Counted from the first letter of the stretch, positions 25,220 through 37,401 are shown. The stretch is DNA of 64,000 bases from Cephalotus follicularis (GCA_001972305.1 BDDD01000268.1:515719-579718), one strand, 5' to 3'. The notes: generated by a model not told the origin, from the sequence alone. A program made the numbers and translations.

Positions 25220-25619
25220 GTCAGCCCAGGAGGGGTCCTCAGCCCGGCCTCTAACCTTCACCTGGTCAACCCAGGTACGCTCAGCGCGTCAACCCAGGAG
25301 GGGTCCTCAATCCGGCCTCCACCCTTCACCTGGTCAGCCCAGGCACGCTCAGCGCGTCAGCCCAGGAGGGATCCTCAGCCTGGCCTCTACCCTTCACCTG
25401 GTCAGCCTAGGCACGCTCAGCGCGTCAGCCTAGGAGGGGTCCTCAGCCCGTCCTCCACCCTTCACCTGGTCAGCCCAGGCACGCTCAGCGCGTCAGCCCA
25501 GGAGGGGTCCTCAGCCCGGCCTCTACCCTTCACCTGGTCAGCCCAGTCACGCTAAGTGCGCTAGCCCAGGAGGGGTCCTCAGCCCGGCCTCTTCCCTTCG
25601 CCTGGTCAGCCCAGGCAGG
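25220..25619 (+). repeat. 68-bp tandem array, about 5.9 copies, in the Tat element
   Basis: Units start GTCAGCCCAGGAGGGGTCCT and end CACGCTCAGCGC, at 25220, 25288, 25356, 25424, 25492 and 25560 (last partial). Copies differ at only a few bases each. GC-rich tandem arrays just before the polypurine tract are a documented trait of Tat elements and are thought to seed satellite DNA. A long frame on the plus strand through the array is a by-product of the repeats. Confidence 0.9.
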
Positions 25620-25704
25620 TTCCGCTAGCCGACCCGCGGACGATCTTCCCCCGGGGGACCATCCGGGTCCCGTTTCTTCAACTCTGTTCCCCCTCCTCTG
25701 CCAC

Positions 25705-25734
25705 GGCCAGAGAAGCAGGACCAGGGGGGGTGTA
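25705..25734 (+). other. Polypurine tract of the Tat element
   Basis: Purine-rich AGAGAAGCAGGACCAGGGGG lies immediately before the 3' LTR (starts 25735), where plus-strand DNA synthesis would be primed. Confidence 0.7.
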
Positions 25735-26329
25735 TGATATGGGAAAAATCCCTGTTAAACCTGATGACACGTGTCAGGGGAGGAGGGCAGCAGCTATCCT
25801 CCCAAGGAATAAGAGCATGGCTTATGTGTCTTGTCATCAATTAAGGAAAAGGTCTCCCAAACAGTCTGACACGCCAGACAGGCCAGGAAGCCAGTCTCAC
25901 ACGCCCGCGCAGCCACACAGATAGGCTGACACCCCATCACATCAGTGTGAGGAAAGAGGCTAACAAGCCACCATATCCCTCCAATCCATTAATGGGCTTG
26001 CGGCTATGCACACCAAAGGGGGAGGAGACCAAGGGAAATGTCAGGGCCGCTGACGTCCTCTCCCCAGGGGCAGCCAAATCCCGATTGGACGCTCATCAAT
26101 CACAGGCATTCCTATAAATACCAGTTCAACGGTCAATACAAAAGTCAACCATTTTTCTAGCACATAAAGAACCTGATTATTCTCTATACAACTGCTAACT
26201 CGAGCGTCGGAGTTCCCCCGGGAGAATAACCTCCTGGATACCCTTTCTCGGATATTTTTCTGCGTTCCCTTAAACAAATCAAGCCGTTACACGCGGGGTA
26301 CTGTTGTAGGAGAGATTTCTGCCTAAACA
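25735..26329 (+). repeat. 3' LTR of the Tat element
   Basis: Starts TGATATGGGAAAAATCCC and ends CCTAAACA. It is collinear with the 5' LTR and has a TATA box CCTATAAATA at 26111-26120. The target duplication GATAA follows. Confidence 0.9.
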
Positions 26330-26334
26330 GATAA

Positions 26335-26950
26335 TATTCTAATAAAATATATGAATCATCGGTAAAAGAATTTCTTCCAATAGTGAAATTGAGTTGAAAA
26401 AATAATAATAATGATGTTGAGTTTATACATAATTGATTGTAAACATTGTACTAATATATTTGGTTTAACTCATTCTTTTATAAATCACATTGAATATTGG
26501 ATAATACCCATCCTTCCATTTCTTTTCAAATCATCCATACATAAGATTTCAAAAAATAATCTAATTATCTCCAAATTACGTCTCCTTCTAATTCTCTTTC
26601 ATAAAAGTTATCCAAACATATTAGAGTGAATAATTATCTATTATTTAATTTCTTTCCCTTCAAATCCTCCAATCCAACCATAGTGTCAATGTTATTTTAT
26701 GGTCAACCAAAAATAAAATGTTAGAGAGCAATTACAACCAATGGTATATTGTAATTTCTGCACAAAATATATCAATAAATTACTGTACAAAGTAGATATT
26801 TTAATATTTTATTTTGTTTAAGCAAGAGAAAACTTCTATATCTTTATTATCATTAATTGAAAAATAATCATAAAATTGTTTGTTTTCCTATATCTTTATT
26901 GATCGATGAATCTTCTAATCAATTGTAAATATTACTCATATAATCTCAAA
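26335..26950. other. AT-rich intergenic DNA, no gene seen
   Basis: Noncoding, strongly AT-rich, with no recognisable element ends. Confidence 0.5.
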
Positions 26951-26954
26951 AGAA

Positions 26955-27350
26955 GCGTTGGATCAAAGAGATAGATCAGTCAGAGGAAACCCAAGCCTCG
27001 CTGATGTGCGAGGCATTATTCGAGATATCTACGGTGATTGGGTTATTGGATTCGCCTCTAATATTGGAGTATGCACAAGTATTCCAGTTGAGCTGTAGGG
27101 CATCCGCTTTAGCCTTCAATTAGTTTCGTCTAATTGTTGAAACGGATTCTCTCTTGGCCATTTGATCAACGAGAAGCCAACGATTTCTCATCCTCTTATT
27201 GCGTTTATTGATGATTAATGTTGCTTTTTTTAAGATCAAGAGCATGAATGTTATCTTGTTTATACTCTCAGAGAGAAAAACAAATGTGCTGATTATATGA
27301 CTAACTTAACCTAAGTCATGTTTACGGAGAAAACCTTGTATCTTTGAGGA
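26955..27350 (+). pseudogene. LINE fragment: RNase H-like 3' end
   Basis: A frame at about 26980-27115 reads RGNPSLADVRGIIRDIYG DWVIGFASNIG (written here in two parts) and then SIPVEL, with a stop where most relatives have the Trp of ELWG, followed by GIRFSLQL. Further on, NVILFILSERKTN and ADYMTNL fit the end of the domain in other frames. This is the RNase H-like domain that closes plant L1-type LINEs. It is a 5'-truncated, inactive remnant; no ORF1 or RT was found nearby. Confidence 0.7.
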
Positions 27351-27429
27351 GAAAGTCTCCATTGTCATCAAGGATGACAATTTTTTTTTACCTTTAGGGT
27401 ACCCGACTCGTATCGATCATAATAGAACC

Positions 27430-29194
27430 TGTAATGACTGGAAAATTTTAAAATTTTGTTAAGGTTATTATGGAAATATGATTGCTATTATTTTGTTGAT
27501 TGACAAATATTTCAATGGACCAGTATTATGACCCTAATGCTCGGGGGTTCGGGGGTTCCGCTCTCCGGTGAGCGGACGGAGGGTCCCGCTGCCCGGATAG
27601 CGGGCAGGGGCTCGGGGGCAGCGCCCTCGGAAGAAAATTGAAATTTACTATTTGTTGGGTCGGCGCTTACCTCATTTTTGTCTTTTTGTGTGTTAATACT
27701 GATTAAATGCCACGTGTCGCGCAACAGACGGCTGAGAAGAAGATGAAAAATTTGAGGCGACTGTCATTTTGTGCTGATTAAACACCACGTGTCGAGCAAC
27801 GGAGGACTGAGAAGAAGACGACAAATTTGAGGCGCCGTTTTTTTTTTACCCTATATATATGGTAAAGGCTGAGAGAGAGAGATCAGTGAAAATTGAGGGA
27901 GAGTGAAGGCAGTAGAAATTGAGAGAGAGAGATTAGTAGAAAAAGGAGAGAGAAATTACTGAGTCTGAGAGAGAGTTTTAAAGAGAGAAGGAGTGTTTAC
28001 TGGTAGAGAAGGAGAGTTCTCCTAAGGAAGGATAGTGTAAAGAAGGAGAAAAGAGATTAAAGCAATGTAAGGATTTTTCTTTACCCATTTTTACAAAATA
28101 TTTTATGTTGATATTTTACGCTAGTAAGGACAATTTTATATTTTTATGCCAAAGTATGTTCTAATATTTCTGTAAATAATGCAGTAAGTTATTTTAAGCT
28201 TTCTCGATATTTAAATGATTTACTGTTTTAATATATCCTTTATAATTCTTATGTTCTTGTATTTTAAATTTCGTGGTAAAATTCTATACTTAAATTTCTT
28301 TTAATTTCTTAATTCTATGTTGAATTGCTGCCAATTCCTTAACGAAATTCTATATTACTGTTTTTAAAGCATTTCCGTTTGAAATATCAATTCTAGAAAA
28401 ATGTGGTACAAAGTTATTTATGAATGCTTTGAATTGATCACTCAAGCTATTGTGAAATTTTTACGAATTGAGAAAAATGTAACAAACTGAGATGAACAAT
28501 TACTTGATTGTGATCCAGAGAGGATTAATCTAGTAAAAGATTAATATTATGGGCGAAGAGTGTTCACGGACATGCATGTGATGTAAGGTTTTTCATCGGA
28601 GAGTGCACCGTGTCCCGGTGAATGGTTCAACAGGGTTATTTACGTTTATAAAACCCCTCAGTTATTTATGAAATGTTATAATTCATGAGATGTGGTCAGA
28701 AAATAAATGAATGAATGTGAAATGTACTGATTTTATAAAAACACCATAAAATGAATTTCCACAATGTTTTATTACGATAATTCTTACTGAGCTATTTTGG
28801 TGCTCACTCCTTTCAATATTTTTTTTTCAACTAAAATTTTCCAGGAAGATGTTGAACGTGGATTTCGAACTTTAGCAAAAGTTCGTAAATAGGAGTTTTA
28901 AGAAGCAATTATATAAACTGCTTTATTATGTAATGAGTTTAAATATTTTTCGCTGTGTAATATCTTATGATGGATCCTTTGTAGATGCAAGATGTTGACT
29001 ATGATTGTTATGATTTATGATGATAATATTTTAAAAGTTTAGTATGACAAGTTGTAAGTTATTTATGTGAGAAATTGAATGAATATTAACAATTAGTAAG
29101 ATTGTTAAAGGTTTAAAGGTTTCGTCCCACGTAACGTACCGATTCCTCGAGGCTCGCTTTGAGCATAAAGCGAGCTCGGATTTGGGGCGTTACA
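27430..29194 (+). mobile_element. Solo LTR of a large Ty3-type family, 1.77 kb
   Basis: It begins TGTAATGAC and ends GGGGCGTTACA, with near-matching 5-bp flanks GAACC (27425-27429) and GGACC (29195-29199). It has a TATA box CTATATATAT at 27851-27860 followed by a GA-rich leader. A GC-rich block lies at 27535-27625 in otherwise AT-rich DNA. A perfect 9-bp hairpin GCTCGCTTT/AAAGCGAGC sits at 29152-29175, just before the end. No coding part remains, so it is a recombination fossil. Confidence 0.75.
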
Positions 29195-29199
29195 GGACC

Positions 29200-30800
29200 C
29201 ATTTATGAAAACTTTATATATCTTATAAGGTTTAAGACGAGTTTGAGATTTAATCTAAGGTATCTTTTACCTGAACACAATACATAATAAAGTACCCGTT
29301 ACTCGATTACATACCTGCTAATACATGTAATTATAGGGATTTGAACTCTACACCTTATGTACAAATTATCTAAAGTACAAATGTATTTATTTTATATTAA
29401 TTTTGTATTATATTTGATTTATCTAAAGTATTATGATGTTAAAATTATCTTTGAATGTTGATTTATATGATATGGTTGATGTATGTTAGGAATTAGGATG
29501 TTATATAAACAAGTTTACTATTCTAAATAGTGATTTTGTGGTTTGATTTTTTTTTTTAGTCGGATATTAATCGGGTACTCTATTTGATTAATTAGTATTC
29601 TGGTATGATGAATAATTAACGAGTATTCTGATTTCGAGAAGAAACGGATTTAGAATAATGAGAAAAATCTTAAATGGAATTTAGATGGTAACGGTTTTAA
29701 AATTTTTAAACGGGACGGTAACAAGTAAGAAGATTTTCATAAATGTCCTACCCATTACTATCGTTAATTGTCACCGTTATAATATAATAGTGTGAGGATG
29801 ATAAATAAATCTCAAACAATGTGGTCCACTTTATCAACATCACGTAACAGTAACATCGAAGAATTTTCTATGTTCAAGACTTTATTTTCATGTTTATCTT
29901 ATATCATTTGAAGAGAAAAAAAAAAGAGTTGGCGTTGGATTGACGCACTCACGGACAGATAAAGAGGGAATCTTGATGGAGCCAGCCCAAGTATTACGAC
30001 ATTTCCCATTTGATAGTATATGTCAAAGCAAAACTATTGAGATTGGAAAAAATAATTCCAAAATGATATTATTTAACGACGAGGAACAAATTCAAATGTG
30101 CGTACTTTTAAACATGTTGAAATTAGGAACGGATTCAAAAAAATTATTTTTTGTTACAGAATACATAGAAAATTAAAAGATGATTTTACCATACTTTATT
30201 TCATTCTAATATCATTACGATATAGTTTATAATTATGCAATGTTTATGGAATTATATCCAGTCATAAGCTTTCCAATAACATTCATATGGCATTTGATTT
30301 ATCAAAATAATAATAATAATAATATAACATTTGATTTCTTTATTTATTTTTTCCATTTCTCAAATCCTTTCACACCTTTTTGTTTTTTTATTATTCCCTC
30401 ACTTGTTATTCGTAATAACTCACAATAAGATCCTTTGTAGTACTTTGTAACGTAATTTTTTCAGCACAAAATACTTACCGTTGAATATGAATTTTTTTTC
30501 CAAAAGAAAATACAAGTAAGATCCAACAGTCAATACTTTGTGCTACAGAGTGCTGCATCACAAAATAATGTAAAATATCTAAATCCACAATGACTCCATT
30601 GATAGTACATATAATAACTTCGTTTTTTTTTCTTCTTTATTTTTTTTTCAAAATATTTGATTTACTAAATCAATCACGTTACATCTTCATTTAAAACCAA
30701 GATTCATGTTCTCTGTTAACAATCTAAAGCATAGAATACAGATACACCATATGTATACAAATATATAACTATAACTATAACTCATGAAAAGAAATGGAAT
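29200..30800. other. AT-rich intergenic DNA, no gene seen
   Basis: Noncoding with many homopolymer runs. Short frames here have no family likeness. Confidence 0.5.
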
Positions 30801-30802
30801 TT

Positions 30803-31576
30803 GGTACGGAAAAAAATTCAAATGTTATTAAGTCACTTACACGTGTCAATTAATACCCATAATTACGGAAAAAAACGTCCAAGGACATGTACATAATGGC
30901 GCTGAAAACTCCTCCGTCCATAAACAAGTAATGGTCTTGAATTCCAGTCATTACCAATGGACTAATAACTCCACCACGATGCTAGCAGATGTTACAACTA
31001 GGTATGTCTATAAATACTCCTAAAAAAGACTGAAGAATGGTCGAGCTATTTGCCATTTACACATACTATTTTCTCTGTACAATGACTGACTTAAGTATCA
31101 GAGTGTCCCCGAGAGGAAAACCTCGTGTACTCTCGATAGATTGCTTTCTCTTTGTGCATAGAACACTAAAAAACACTAATTCAACATCATCCTCGGAGCA
31201 TTCAACGCGTTTTCCTCTATAAATCAAATATCTACACGTAGATGACTGTTAACTCCACCACGATGCTAGTAGACGTTACAACTAGGTATGTCTATAAATA
31301 CTCCCAAAAAAGACTGAGGAATAGTAGAGCTATTTGTCATTTACACATACTATTTTCTCTATACAATGACTGACTTAAGTATCGGAGTGTCCCTGAGAGG
31401 CAAACCTCCTAGACTGAGAGGAAAACCTCCTGGACTCTCGATAGATTGCTTTCTCTTTGTGCAGAGAACACTAAAAAACACTAATCCAATATCATCCTCG
31501 GAGCATTCAACGCGTTTTCCTCTACAAATCAAACATATACACGTAGATGACTGTTGTATAGTTAATTTCAGCATCA
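30803..31576 (+). mobile_element. LTR relic (Tat-like) with an internal tandem duplication
   Basis: The start (GGTACGGAAAAAAATTC) and end (GACTGTTG ... TTTCAGCATCA) line up with the Tat-type LTRs at 8935 and 14364. A 284-base segment is repeated in tandem, at 30967-31250 and 31251-31555. Both copies carry CTATAAATACTCC, GTCCCxGAGAGG and GACTCTCGATAGATTGC. No flanking target duplication was found, so the ends are approximate. Noncoding fossil. Confidence 0.65.
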
Positions 31577-31579
31577 ATA

Positions 31580-32590
31580 GACTTTATTGAAAAATAAGTA
31601 CAATCTCATATCATATAGTTTAGTTCTAGTGGTATATGACCTTGGCATAAACCATAAATCCTTTTATGTATTTTTTTTTAACTTCTAATTCATGGGGCAT
31701 TAAGAGACGAAGTTAAAATAGTACTTAAAACTATATGTAACTACTTGTTAAATTAGGATATACCTGAATGCTCATTTCTTTATTATAAACTATGTGCCTT
31801 TATGTAAATTTGTCTTTTATTGATTATTATTTTTTGGTATTGAAAACGTATTTTAGATTATAAATTTCAGAATGTGACCTCACACATCGTTAAAACGAGT
31901 GGTTTACATTGTGATGATCATAAGAATGCGCGAGAAAAATAATCAAACATGAAATATCTTGCAATAAATTAACTTCTAATTTTGACCATTTGAGTTACTC
32001 CTATAGTTCACATGCTCAAAATAGTGAATTAATCAATCTTAACCCAAGCTCGTCCAACCTTATTTTAATAAAGAAAGATTTTTCTTGAGACATTTTTCGT
32101 GATCGTCAGGGTATCTGACTCGACTTAACACTAATAAATCATGTTTATAAAACTTTAATAGGGTATGAATTATGAAAATATATTGTTATTTTTAAAAAAA
32201 ATATCGAGTAAGATTTATAACAGAACAAAACGATTATTATAAATAAGTGTAAAAGTTAAATAAATTTAGAACGACATTGATATTAAGGTATTTAATGGGT
32301 TTTGGAAACGAGATAAAACAATTTTACAGATACATGACCCCTTTCAATCCTAGCTCTCGCAGTCTAATATCTCACAATATATATTTATAAAATTAATATT
32401 ATTTAAAATAAATGTTGCATGTCTCACGTTAATTTATTACATGTTATTTTAAAAATCCCTCGTATCATTGGTATGGTATATGGTAGTATACAATTAAGCC
32501 GCCTTGAGCTTGAGCGAAGCCGATAGTCACAAAGCTTGACAAGGAATGACTAAAGCCCTCCATTATCCGTACATGACGTGGCGTGGCCCC
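31580..32590. other. Intergenic DNA upstream of the ADF gene
   Basis: No gene is seen. The right part (32500-32590) is less AT-rich and probably includes the distal promoter of the ADF gene. Confidence 0.45.
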
Positions 32591-32795
32591 TTGTAATTGG
32601 ACCAGGCGTCCTTCACACGCAAACCTAACATAAGAATAAGATATTTCCGGGATATCGATGCTCCTCTGGTCGAAGCAATAAAAAGAGATTTTGATGCCCC
32701 TCTCGATATCGGAGGAGACTCTCTTCTCTATATTCTCTCCTCCTCCTTTTTTGTGTTCACTTTTATTGTCTCAATAAAGCACCAAAAAAAGAAAA

Positions 32796-34489
32796 ATGGT
32801 TGGTTTTCACTTCTTTTACACTCTTTTATTTTATTTTATTAATTTTTAGTTTCTCATTTGAGCCCCCCTACTTGAGTTTTGATTCTGATTTGCGTATCCT
32901 TTATTTGGTTACTTAATTCTCAGTGTTTGATTCAAGTTTGATCTGATTATTGGAGCTTAATTTTCCTGGAATTGAAGGACTATATGAGATTTTTATAGTA
33001 CATTAACTGTTTTGATGTGATTTCTAGCTTGCAGATCTGATTTAATTATATTTCGATTGTAAATGATTGAATCGTGATTTAATTTAATATTATGCATCTA
33101 GTCACTTAACCTATGCGTTTTACTGAAAGTTTGGTTGGCTAATTTATTCGGTGAATTTAATGGTGATATGTGTTTGTTTGATACTGATGTCGGTCTGTTA
33201 TTAATTATTACGTTTTTTTTTTGTTCATTTTACCTATAGTGATTTCTTTTTTATTTCTTTCTGTACTTTTGTTTTTCAACTTTGACTTGCATACATTGTG
33301 TTTGGCAGCGTAGAAACGTAAGATCAGAGGAGATAACATATCTTTCTGTAGTCTCCTATAGAAGCTCATTGTTAGATCTCTTATAAGGCCAAATCAAGTA
33401 TTAGTAACTATAGTCCAGTTCTCAAACAGGTCCCTTGGCTTCCTTTTGTCCCAATTTAGTCCTAAAAGATTTGGATTGGTAGCATTGGATTGGAGTCCTC
33501 ATTCAGACGAGACTAAATTGGTACTGGTCACTATAGCACAGGGACTGTATTAATACAAACTAGATTTTAAGGATCAATATGGGCATGAACCAATAGTTGA
33601 GGGATATGCAAGTTCGCTTATCTCCAAATCCTGAACTTAGCTGATACAAAGCTATATCATAGGACCCAATTTTTGGCAGTTCCCTGCCATTGTAGCACAC
33701 GTTCTCACGTAGGTTTCTTATGTTTCACTTCTTGATAAAATAGAAAAATCATTGGCGCCATATCTGCGTGCTGTAAGTAATTGCACTTATCGTTTTATGG
33801 GGTAAAAATAAGTGTTAAAGCTATCTTCATTTTTACAGCATGGTAGACAGTGAGTAGTCTGTTCATATTCACTTCAATTGGTGATTGCTATATACAATGT
33901 TGGTGTTACATGTGCAACTTAATGTTATAATGAAATTATGAATTGTATCAGCCATTTGATTTTTATCATGTTCATTGGTACATAGGCCAACGCTGCATCA
34001 GGTATTGCAGTGCATGATGAATGCAAGTTAAAGTTCTTGGAGCTGAAGGCCAAAAGGACCTACCGCTTCATAGTTTTCAAGATCGAGGAGAAGCAAAAGC
34101 AAGTTGTTGTGGAGAAGGTTGGTGAACCTGCCCAAAGCTATGAGGATTTCTCTGCAAGCCTTCCAGCTGATGAGTGTCGCTATGCTGTCTATGATTTTGA
34201 TTTTGTTACAGAAGAGAATTGCCAAAAAAGCAGGATCTTCTTCATTGCTTGGTAAAGCTAATTGCCCAAATACATAAATAGTATTCCGTGCTTTTTACTT
34301 AGCGTTGCATATATTTATTCCATTGCTATTTTTTAAAGGTCTCCTGATAATTCAAGGGTCAGAAGCAAGATGATTTATGCAAGCTCTAAAGACAGATTTA
34401 AGAGAGAGCTTGATGGAATTCAGGTAGAGTTGCAAGCTACTGATCCTACTGAAATGGGACTCGATGTCATTAAAAGCCGTGCCAGCTGA
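32796..34489 (+). CDS. ADF: Actin-depolymerising factor (ADF/cofilin), 139 aa
   Basis: Binds and severs actin filaments in the cytosol and speeds filament turnover. Exons: 32796-32798, 33986-34251, 34339-34489, giving exactly 140 codons including the stop. The first coding exon is only the ATG, then a 1.2-kb intron, a layout known for plant ADF genes. The protein reads [18 protein letters not shown] and so keeps the N-terminal Ser6 that CDPK-type kinases phosphorylate in plant ADFs. The single ADF-H domain covers the whole chain: [33 protein letters not shown], then the actin-binding helix [17 protein letters not shown] and [11 protein letters not shown]. Length equals the family norm. A CT-rich leader (about 32715-32770) precedes the ATG. 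The copy looks intact; which ADF subclass it belongs to was not resolved. Confidence 0.93.
32799..33985 (+). other. First intron of the ADF gene
   Basis: T-rich intron that starts GTTGG right after the ATG and ends TACATAG before GCCAACGCT. First introns of plant ADF genes are often needed for strong expression; that is family knowledge, not shown here. Confidence 0.75.
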
Positions 34490-35150
34490 ATATGAACTCA
34501 AATCCTTGCGCATTGGGGACTTACTTCGTTCTGTCCAAATTACTCGAGTGGAATGTTTATAGTTTGTGGGATGGTAAACTTGGCTAATTATGTTATCATT
34601 TTCCAAGTTTAAACCATGCAGTCTTTAATTCATCTTGAATATGCATCCATGGATTCTGTTATATCATGATACTTGTTATTTCTAGAACTTATATTCTAAG
34701 AGCTGCTTGTTACAATACTAAATTTTTTCCATCTTGCAATTAGATACCCTGATTGCTTGCAAAAACTCCCTAATATGACAAAGGGAATTTGCAATTTCTG
34801 GTATCAATCTCTCTCTTTGCAATCTCTGATCGTGGCATACCAAACGCAATAGCTGTTTGCGAGAAGTTAGATGACACCATTAGCTTATTCTTCAAGTTAT
34901 ATCTGCCTCTGGTCATTTTATTTTTGGAGTGGGCATGCTTTACTGCCTTGCGTCATATTAAATAGATTTATGGATTGAGAATTGTTCCTGCAAACAGTAC
35001 TACTTGTGTGAATCTTCTTCTGGGTCACAGTGAAGTAATATAATTTGTGCATATTGATGTACTGGTTCTGCTTGTGTGAATGAGAATGAGAAACGAATTT
35101 CCATCATGCTCCACTCGAATTGGATTCGGGGGTTTATCAGTTTATGGTCT
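34490..35150. other. 3' flank of the ADF gene
   Basis: Contains the 3' untranslated region of the ADF gene (exact end unknown). No other gene is seen. Confidence 0.5.
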
Positions 35151-35708
35151 ATCTTAAATGATTAATTATTAAATGAGTCCCCCGCCTTTTTTACATTTTT
35201 GCCCCTTCGGATCAGTCTTATTTTTTCAAAAGATTGTCAAGTTTAGTCCTTTTTCACGTTTTTTCTGATGTAGTCCATGGCTTTCATTTTACTCAGATCA
35301 GTTTTAATATCTTTAAAAATAATTCAAGTTAGTTTCTTACTTGTCACATTAAGCTCGATTCAGTTCTAATAATTAAAAAAAAAAAAATCAAATTGGTCCC
35401 CCTCTCTGGAGTGAAAAACAATAATCATCAAAACGGTACAATTACATAGATATACTTGTCATGAGTTTTAATATCACATATGCGTTTGCTTATATGGGTT
35501 AAAAATATTACAATTTCAAATAATTTGATTTTATAAAAAATGAACACTATCACTTATATAATTTTCAACCTATAGTATTAATGACACATTACATGCCTAA
35601 CTAGATAATCAAAATTCAAAAATATCAAAATTCAAAAGTAAATATAATATACCAACATAATGATTGACTTAACTTATGCTTGGTGTAATTGTAATTTATC
35701 TACTATAT

Positions 35709-36660
35709 GTTTTTTTTTTTTGATAACGAATGATTTTATTAATAACCTATAGAATCAGACCGGACAAAAAGTCCCAAAAAGTTTGATAAACCATCAATCC
35801 ACACTTAATTACATTTATTAATTCTATCGAATTGTGTTAGTTCGTTTGCGACTTGGTTGCTTTCTCTTCGAACACAAAGGAATTTACGTGACATAACGGA
35901 CGTAGCCAAGGTTTTGATTTGGTCCTCCACACTCTCAAAAATCGAGTAACAAGTACTCTCATTTTGTAACTCCTGTAATGCATCAATCTCTAACATCACC
36001 CAATGCCACTCGTTGTTCACAGCAATTTTTATGGCTTGTAACAGAGTCAATGCTTCCATGGTAGATGGGTCTAGAGCATGGAGAACAAAACTTGATGCTG
36101 CCACAAACACTACTCTCTTAGAACTCCTTGCCACGACACCTACTCTCACCATTCAGATCAGCAATATCAAAAGCCCCATCACAGTTGAGCTAAAGGTAGT
36201 TATGAGGAGCGAAAATACATTTCACCAGTATGTTATGATCTTTAATGTCAACAGGTTTTGCAGCTTCATTTAATTCCTGAAGGTAGCTCTATGACTTATA
36301 GCTAGAATCCCCACATGAGATACTTCCAAGCCCTTAAACACTGTTGAGTTTCTTCCATGCCAAATTCTCCAAGCTACAGCCCATAATAACTGGACCTACT
36401 CCTCGTACAGTTTTGTACTAATAATAGAGAAGAAAGTAGCTAGATTCTCAGTCCTAGCCAGTTCATCCCTGATAAGGAGATTGCTGTCATCCCAAACTTT
36501 AGAGGCCCAGTGATAATGGAAGAGAGCATACATTCTTGATTCCTCTTCGCCCTGGCAGATAGGGCACATAAGATCTTTCTGTGGCATTCTCTTGGCGAGA
36601 CTCAAATTTGTTTGGTAATATATTACGACAGCATTTACATCCGAATAATTTGATCTTGGT
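35709..36660 (-). pseudogene. LINE fragment: zinc-knuckle (zf-RVT) and RNase H-like end
   Basis: Read on the minus strand from about 36660: KIKLFGCKCCRNILPNKF, then in another frame SLAKRMPQKDLMCPICQG and YALFHYHWASKVWDD (zf-RVT domain, 36605-36396). After a gap comes the RNase H-like domain (36152-35805): STMEALTLLQAIKIAV, FLCVRRESNQVANELTQF. A T run at 35710-35721 would be the poly(A) tail of an element inserted on the minus strand. It has at least one frameshift and stops, and no RT remains: an inactive, 5'-truncated L1-type LINE. Confidence 0.8.
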
Positions 36661-37046
36661 TAGTTGGTATTGTTCCCTTATTCTCTATTTGGTTAGTTGG
36701 TTGGGTTGTATTATCTCAAAAAAAAAAAAAAATTTGTATTATTTCATTTATTAATAATTATTACTGAATTTGATCTTGATTATTTGCTTAGATACGTGTC
36801 GTTATATGATTTGTAGAAAGTTGTGGTTATTAATTTTTTTAATGCACATAGACAAACACGTGTCACTCTATGATTGATGAAATCACGCACAAGAGCTATG
36901 TAAACAAATTTGTTAGCCTTTTCACTCTATTAATGGGAGGGATCAATTAGAATTTTTTTTAAGAAAGGTTAGGACATAATGAAATCTAATAGTTATTGAA
37001 CCAATTTTTTTTTTTTAAAAGACTAACTTAGAAATTTTTTTTATAA

Positions 37047-37401
37047 GTTACATCCCGAACTTGTAACAAAAATACAAGTTGTATCATAAACTCACTTTCG
37101 ATACAATTATGAGATATAACTTTCAAAATCAGAGCAATTAAAGGACCGTTGTTAGTTTATCATTAACGACGGATGACGTGGTAATTAGATGATTACGTGA
37201 CAGACACACATGTAAATTAAATGATAGGTTAATAAGTAATTTATATTCCGAATTTGTAATAAAAGCGCAAGTTGCACCATGAACACATCTACCGTTAATA
37301 ATAAACTTACTCTAATTTTGAAAGTTAGGTCATTTGATTGCACCAAAAATTAGTTCATAATGCAAATTGTACTTTTACAACAAATTCGGGTACAAATTAC
37401 G
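37047..37401. repeat. Inverted-repeat element with ~86-bp arms
   Basis: The left arm (37047-37132, GTTACATCCCGAACTTGTAAC...AACTTTCAAAAT) pairs with the reverse of the right arm (37315-37401, ATTTTGAAAGTTAGGTCA...ATTCGGGTACAAATTAC). The spacer holds another partial copy of the arm near 37237. This resembles a Mutator-type miniature element. No target duplication was identified. Confidence 0.6.

Larger units (their letters stand above)
14364..26329 (+). mobile_element. Ty3/Gypsy LTR retrotransposon, Tat lineage (Retand/Ogre side), 12.0 kb
   Basis: LTRs at 14364-15008 (645 bp) and 25735-26329 (595 bp), both TGATATGGG...AACA, are flanked by the 5-bp target duplication GATAA (14359-14363 and 26330-26334). 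Order of parts: LTR, primer-binding site, gag, protease, RT, RNase H, second (archaeal-type) RNase H, integrase, long 3' region with antisense ORFs and tandem repeats, polypurine tract, LTR. The second RNase H before the integrase marks the Tat lineage. By eye the LTRs differ at roughly 5% of aligned sites, which at commonly used plant rates suggests an insertion about 2 million years old. The coding part is nearly full length but carries a few breaks, so it is treated as a fossil. Confidence 0.92.

Noticed and set aside
25220-25619. CRISPR-like array of regular repeats
   Set aside because: Units abut with no unique spacers and the context is a plant LTR retrotransposon; this is an ordinary tandem repeat.
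27535-27625. CpG island of a host promoter
   Set aside because: It lies inside a complete TG...CA solo LTR and precedes that LTR's own TATA box.
32597-32842. 81-residue frame covering the ADF leader
   Set aside because: It overlaps the CT-rich leader and runs past the ATG/donor of the ADF gene; no similarity.
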